A stretch of 7,562 nucleotides of DNA, from positions 1 to 7,562 of the forward strand of contig DUEF01000295.1 of NCBI GenBank assembly GCA_011176555.1, read 5' to 3'. Positions 5,578 through 7,562 of the stretch are shown here, in pieces. The first letter of the stretch is position 1. Each line of letters begins with the position of its first letter. The position numbers and the translations under genes are program-made. This DNA is from Caldilineae bacterium. GTDB taxonomy: Bacteria; Chloroflexota; Anaerolineae; J102. The notes beneath the pieces are model-generated. The model did not search any database and had not been told where the DNA came from. It saw only the letters and a list, made by a program, of their open reading frames with translations.

Positions 5578-6657
5578 ATGGCCCTGCTGATTGCTCCTCT
5601 CGTCGCCTTGATTCTGGCTTTGGCGCTGACTCCGATCAGCATGTGGTTGGCCCGGCGCTGGGACCTGCTGGATCGCCCCGGCGGCCGGAGACAGCACAAA
5701 GGCCGGGTGCCGCGCATCGGTGGGGTGGCGTTGTTCGGTGGATTCGCCGGCGCGCTGCTGCTGATGCGCTTGCTTCCCCCCGCCTGGCTTCCCCCCAGCA
5801 CCGATCCGCAAGAAGGCTGGCGCGTCACCGGCCTGCTCATCGGAGCCGCATTCGTCGCCGCCTTTGGCCTGGCCGATGACCGTTTCGATTTCAGCAGCCG
5901 CACCCAGTACATCGCCCAGATCGTGGCGGCCCTGATCGCCATCGCGTTCACCATCTTCATCGAGCGCGTGAACAACCCCCTGCCTCTTGGCCCCGACCTG
6001 CTGGTTTTTCCCTGGCCGCTCGTCTGGCTCCTCACCATTTTCTGGTTCATGGGCGCGATCAACACCGTCAACTGGCTGGATGGCATCGACGGTCTGGCGA
6101 CCACGGTCAGCGCCATCGTCGCCATCGTTTTGGCGATTCTCATGCTGCGCATGGGCCAACACAGCGTGGCGATCCTGGCCCTGGCCCTGCTCGGCAGCGC
6201 GGTCGGCTTTCTGTTTTTCAACTTTCCGCCCGCCCGCGTCTTCATGGGCTCTGTCGGCTCCTACTTTCTGGGCTTCACCCTGGCGTCGTTGGGGCTGATC
6301 GCCGGCGCCCGCGTGGCCACCGTGCTCCTGGTGCTCGGCCTGCCCATCCTCGATGTCGCCTGGTTGATCTGGTGGCGATGGCGACATGGCCAGCCGCTCG
6401 GCCAGGGCGACCGCAATCATCTGCACTATCGTTTGTTGGATAAAGGCTACAGCCAGCGCCAGATCGTGATCGGATATGCCGCGTTCACCGCCTTTTTCGG
6501 CGCGATCAGCTTGATCACGACCAGCACAATCGTCAAAGTCATCGCCCTCCTGGCCTTGCTGGCGGCGGGAGGCGTCATCATCTGGTGGGCGTCACCGCGA
6601 GAGGTTGCTGGTGGCAGGCCTGACTCTGGCCAATTGGCTGACCGACCACGCGACTAA
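5578..6657 (+). CDS. WecA/TagO-type undecaprenyl-phosphate sugar-1-phosphate transferase (glycosyltransferase 4 family)
   Basis: Polytopic membrane enzyme that starts a lipid-linked glycan by moving a sugar-1-phosphate, usually GlcNAc-1-P from UDP-GlcNAc, onto undecaprenyl phosphate; products feed cell-wall polymers or surface polysaccharide. Length 359 residues, normal for the family, with about ten hydrophobic segments. Seen: RRQHKGRVPRIGG (37-49), the metal-binding DD at 100-101 in GLADDRFD, NTVNWLDGIDGLA (162-174, key N165, D168, D171), FMGSVGSYFLGF (222-233), and GDRNHLHYRLLDKG (277-290). The HLHxRL motif points to WecA/TagO rather than MraY. Odd: the usual GDxGS has become GSVGS, with S225 in place of a conserved Asp. 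The hydrophilic tail (339-359) is not conserved. Start: ATG at 5578; an in-frame TTG at 5575 adds one Met. No Shine-Dalgarno is in range because the heptad array separates GAGGA from the start. Probably co-transcribed with asnS and rnz. The sugar donor is not determined. Confidence 0.93.
   Translation: MALLIAPLVALILALALTPISMWLARRWDLLDRPGGRRQHKGRVPRIGGVALFGGFAGALLLMRLLPPAWLPPSTDPQEGWRVTGLLIGAAFVAAFGLADDRFDFSSRTQYIAQIVAALIAIAFTIFIERVNNPLPLGPDLLVFPWPLVWLLTIFWFMGAINTVNWLDGIDGLATTVSAIVAIVLAILMLRMGQHSVAILALALLGSAVGFLFFNFPPARVFMGSVGSYFLGFTLASLGLIAGARVATVLLVLGLPILDVAWLIWWRWRHGQPLGQGDRNHLHYRLLDKGYSQRQIVIGYAAFTAFFGAISLITTSTIVKVIALLALLAAGGVIIWWASPREVAGGRPDSGQLADRPRD
6599..6613 (+). promoter_or_regulatory. 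Alternative ribosome site and GTG start for rnz
   Basis: GAGAGG at 6599-6604 lies 6 bases before an in-frame GTG at 6611-6613, inside the tail of the WecA-like gene. Using it would add 17 residues to ribonuclease Z and overlap the upstream gene by 47 bases. The ATG at 6662 has no Shine-Dalgarno but lies 4 bases after the upstream stop and starts exactly at the conserved family N-terminus. I prefer 6662, with re-initiation by coupled translation, and record this as the alternative. Confidence 0.35.
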
Positions 6658-6661
6658 TTCT

Positions 6662-7562
6662 ATGTTCGAACTCACTTTTCTCGGCACTTCCGCCTCTGCG
6701 CCATCCGTCCTGCGTGGGCTTTCCAGCGCGCTTGTCCATTTCCGCAATCATCGCTTTATGGTGGATTGCGGCGAAGGTACGCAACGGCAGCTCCTACGTT
6801 CGGGGTTGGGCTTCAAGCGTTTGAATAAAATCTTGATCACGCATAGTCATTTAGATCATATCTTAGGTCTGGGCGGGCTGGTTTCGACCATGGCCCGTTG
6901 GGAGATGATCGAACAATTGGACATTTACGGCGGCGAGAGCGCCCTGAATCGCATCGAGCGCCTGTTCGGCGTGGTGTTCGGGCCCGGAGAGTATCCGCGC
7001 TCGCTTCGACTTCATGCCCTGGAGCCGGGCGTCTTTTTCGAGGACGAGCATATCACCGTCGAGGCGTTTCCGGTGGAGCACCGCGGGCCGGATTGCTTTG
7101 GTTTTCTGTTTAGCGAGCGCACAAAGCGACCATTCCTGAATGACAAAGCCGAAGTCCTGGGGGTGCCCCACGGCCCTGAGCGTCGTCGCCTGGTGCAGGG
7201 TGAGCGCATCACCCTGGCCGATGGCCGCGTGATCGAGCCCGACCAGGTTCTGGGCCCGGCCGAAGCGGGCACGCGCCTGGCCTTCATCGGCGACCTCGCC
7301 CGCACCCGCGGCCTCACCAGGATCGTGGAAGGCGTCGATTCTCTGGTGGTGGAGGCCACCTACCTGGACGCCGACCGGGAGATGGCGCGGCGTTTCGGGC
7401 ATCTCACCGCGGCGCAGGCCGCGCAATTTGCACAGCGCGCCAATGTCCGGCAGCTATTCCTCACCCACATCTCACGCCGCTACCACGCCCGCCAGATCAA
7501 GGAAGAAGCCCAGGCGATTTTCCCCAATGCCATCGTCGCCAACGATTTCGATCATTTTGAGA
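6662..7562 (+). CDS. rnz: Ribonuclease Z (tRNA 3' endonuclease), 3' end cut by the window edge
   Basis: Zinc-dependent metallo-beta-lactamase-fold nuclease that cuts the 3' trailer from tRNA precursors; cytoplasmic, normally a homodimer. Three hundred complete codons are present with no stop, against about 305-320 for the family, so only a few residues are missing. Seen: FELTFLGT at the N-terminus (2-9), VDCGEGTQRQLL (34-45), the metal motif H61-S-H63-L-D65-H66, H140 in PVEH, D211 in FIGDLA, VEATYLD (230-236), H247 in GHLTAAQAA, and H269 in LTHISRRY. All seven zinc ligands and the catalytic-region histidine are there. The LGVPHGPERRRLVQGE stretch (166-181) is characteristic of ribonuclease Z rather than other lactamase-fold enzymes. 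Departures from the common form are HSHLDH (usual HxHGDH) and GHLTA (usual GHSTA). It follows the WecA-like stop by 4 bases with no ribosome site, suggesting coupled translation. Confidence 0.93.
   Translation, partial: MFELTFLGTSASAPSVLRGLSSALVHFRNHRFMVDCGEGTQRQLLRSGLGFKRLNKILITHSHLDHILGLGGLVSTMARWEMIEQLDIYGGESALNRIERLFGVVFGPGEYPRSLRLHALEPGVFFEDEHITVEAFPVEHRGPDCFGFLFSERTKRPFLNDKAEVLGVPHGPERRRLVQGERITLADGRVIEPDQVLGPAEAGTRLAFIGDLARTRGLTRIVEGVDSLVVEATYLDADREMARRFGHLTAAQAAQFAQRANVRQLFLTHISRRYHARQIKEEAQAIFPNAIVANDFDHFE

Noticed and set aside
5473..6426. 317-codon minus-strand frame rich in Gln, Glu, Gly and His
   Set aside because: Mirror of a membrane protein gene (WecA-like); the polar low-complexity composition is what the antisense of hydrophobic codons gives. 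Its end also runs through the heptad array.
6629..6638. GCCAATTGGC palindrome near the end of the WecA-like gene, similar to the heptad unit
   Set aside because: A single 10-base palindrome with no tandem 7-base phasing around it; could be an array remnant but chance is enough.
1..7562. Defence system, CRISPR array, insertion sequence, tRNA or prophage signals
   Set aside because: No spaced repeats, transposase motifs, terminal inverted repeats, tRNA-like cloverleaf or phage genes were seen; all long frames are accounted for by housekeeping or envelope genes.

Overview
The window is ordinary-looking bacterial chromosome of moderately high GC, with tightly packed genes on both strands. The most likely source is a member of the Chloroflexota (Anaerolineae/Caldilineae-like). 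This is inferred from three things: a lipoprotein with a Pro/Thr-rich linker and tandem Gmad2-like domains, a WecA-type transferase of a style I associate with that phylum, and a short heptanucleotide repeat array of the kind scattered in Chloroflexota and cyanobacterial genomes. The assignment is by general familiarity, not by a search. Several genes start with GTG or TTG (lipoprotein, asnS, the kinase).

Layout. (1) 1-1247, minus strand: a two-component system. An OmpR/PhoB-type response regulator is followed 21 bases later by the N-terminal part of its membrane histidine kinase, which starts with TTG and runs off the left edge. (2) 1248-1498: a divergent control region with no gene. It holds a possible response-regulator box (11-base-spaced direct repeat) upstream of the regulator and a possible sigma70 promoter for the lipoprotein. 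(3) 1499-3061, plus strand: a 520-residue secreted lipoprotein of unknown function. (4) 3092-4009, minus strand: a diacylglycerol-kinase/YegS-family lipid kinase, convergent with the lipoprotein gene across a 30-base gap that can form a hairpin. (5) 4010-4187: a divergent promoter region whose two -35 boxes abut, one promoter for the lipid kinase and one with an extended -10 for asnS. (6) 4188-7562, plus strand: a probable operon of asparaginyl-tRNA synthetase (asnS), a WecA/TagO-type polyprenyl-phosphate sugar-1-phosphate transferase, and ribonuclease Z (rnz), cut by the right edge within its last few codons.

How the genes fit together. The regulator/kinase pair and the divergent lipoprotein are neighbours across one control region, so a regulatory link is plausible but unproven. 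The lipid kinase and the WecA-like enzyme both act on membrane lipids (phospholipid/diacylglycerol and undecaprenyl-phosphate). asnS and rnz belong to translation and tRNA maturation.

No clearly new system is present. The points most worth a second look are: a five-unit heptanucleotide array apparently wedged between the Shine-Dalgarno sequence and the start codon of the WecA-like gene; loss in that enzyme of the Asp in the usual GDxGS metal-binding motif (here GSVGS); the abutting divergent promoters, which also fix the lipid-kinase start; and the 11-base direct repeat in front of the response regulator.
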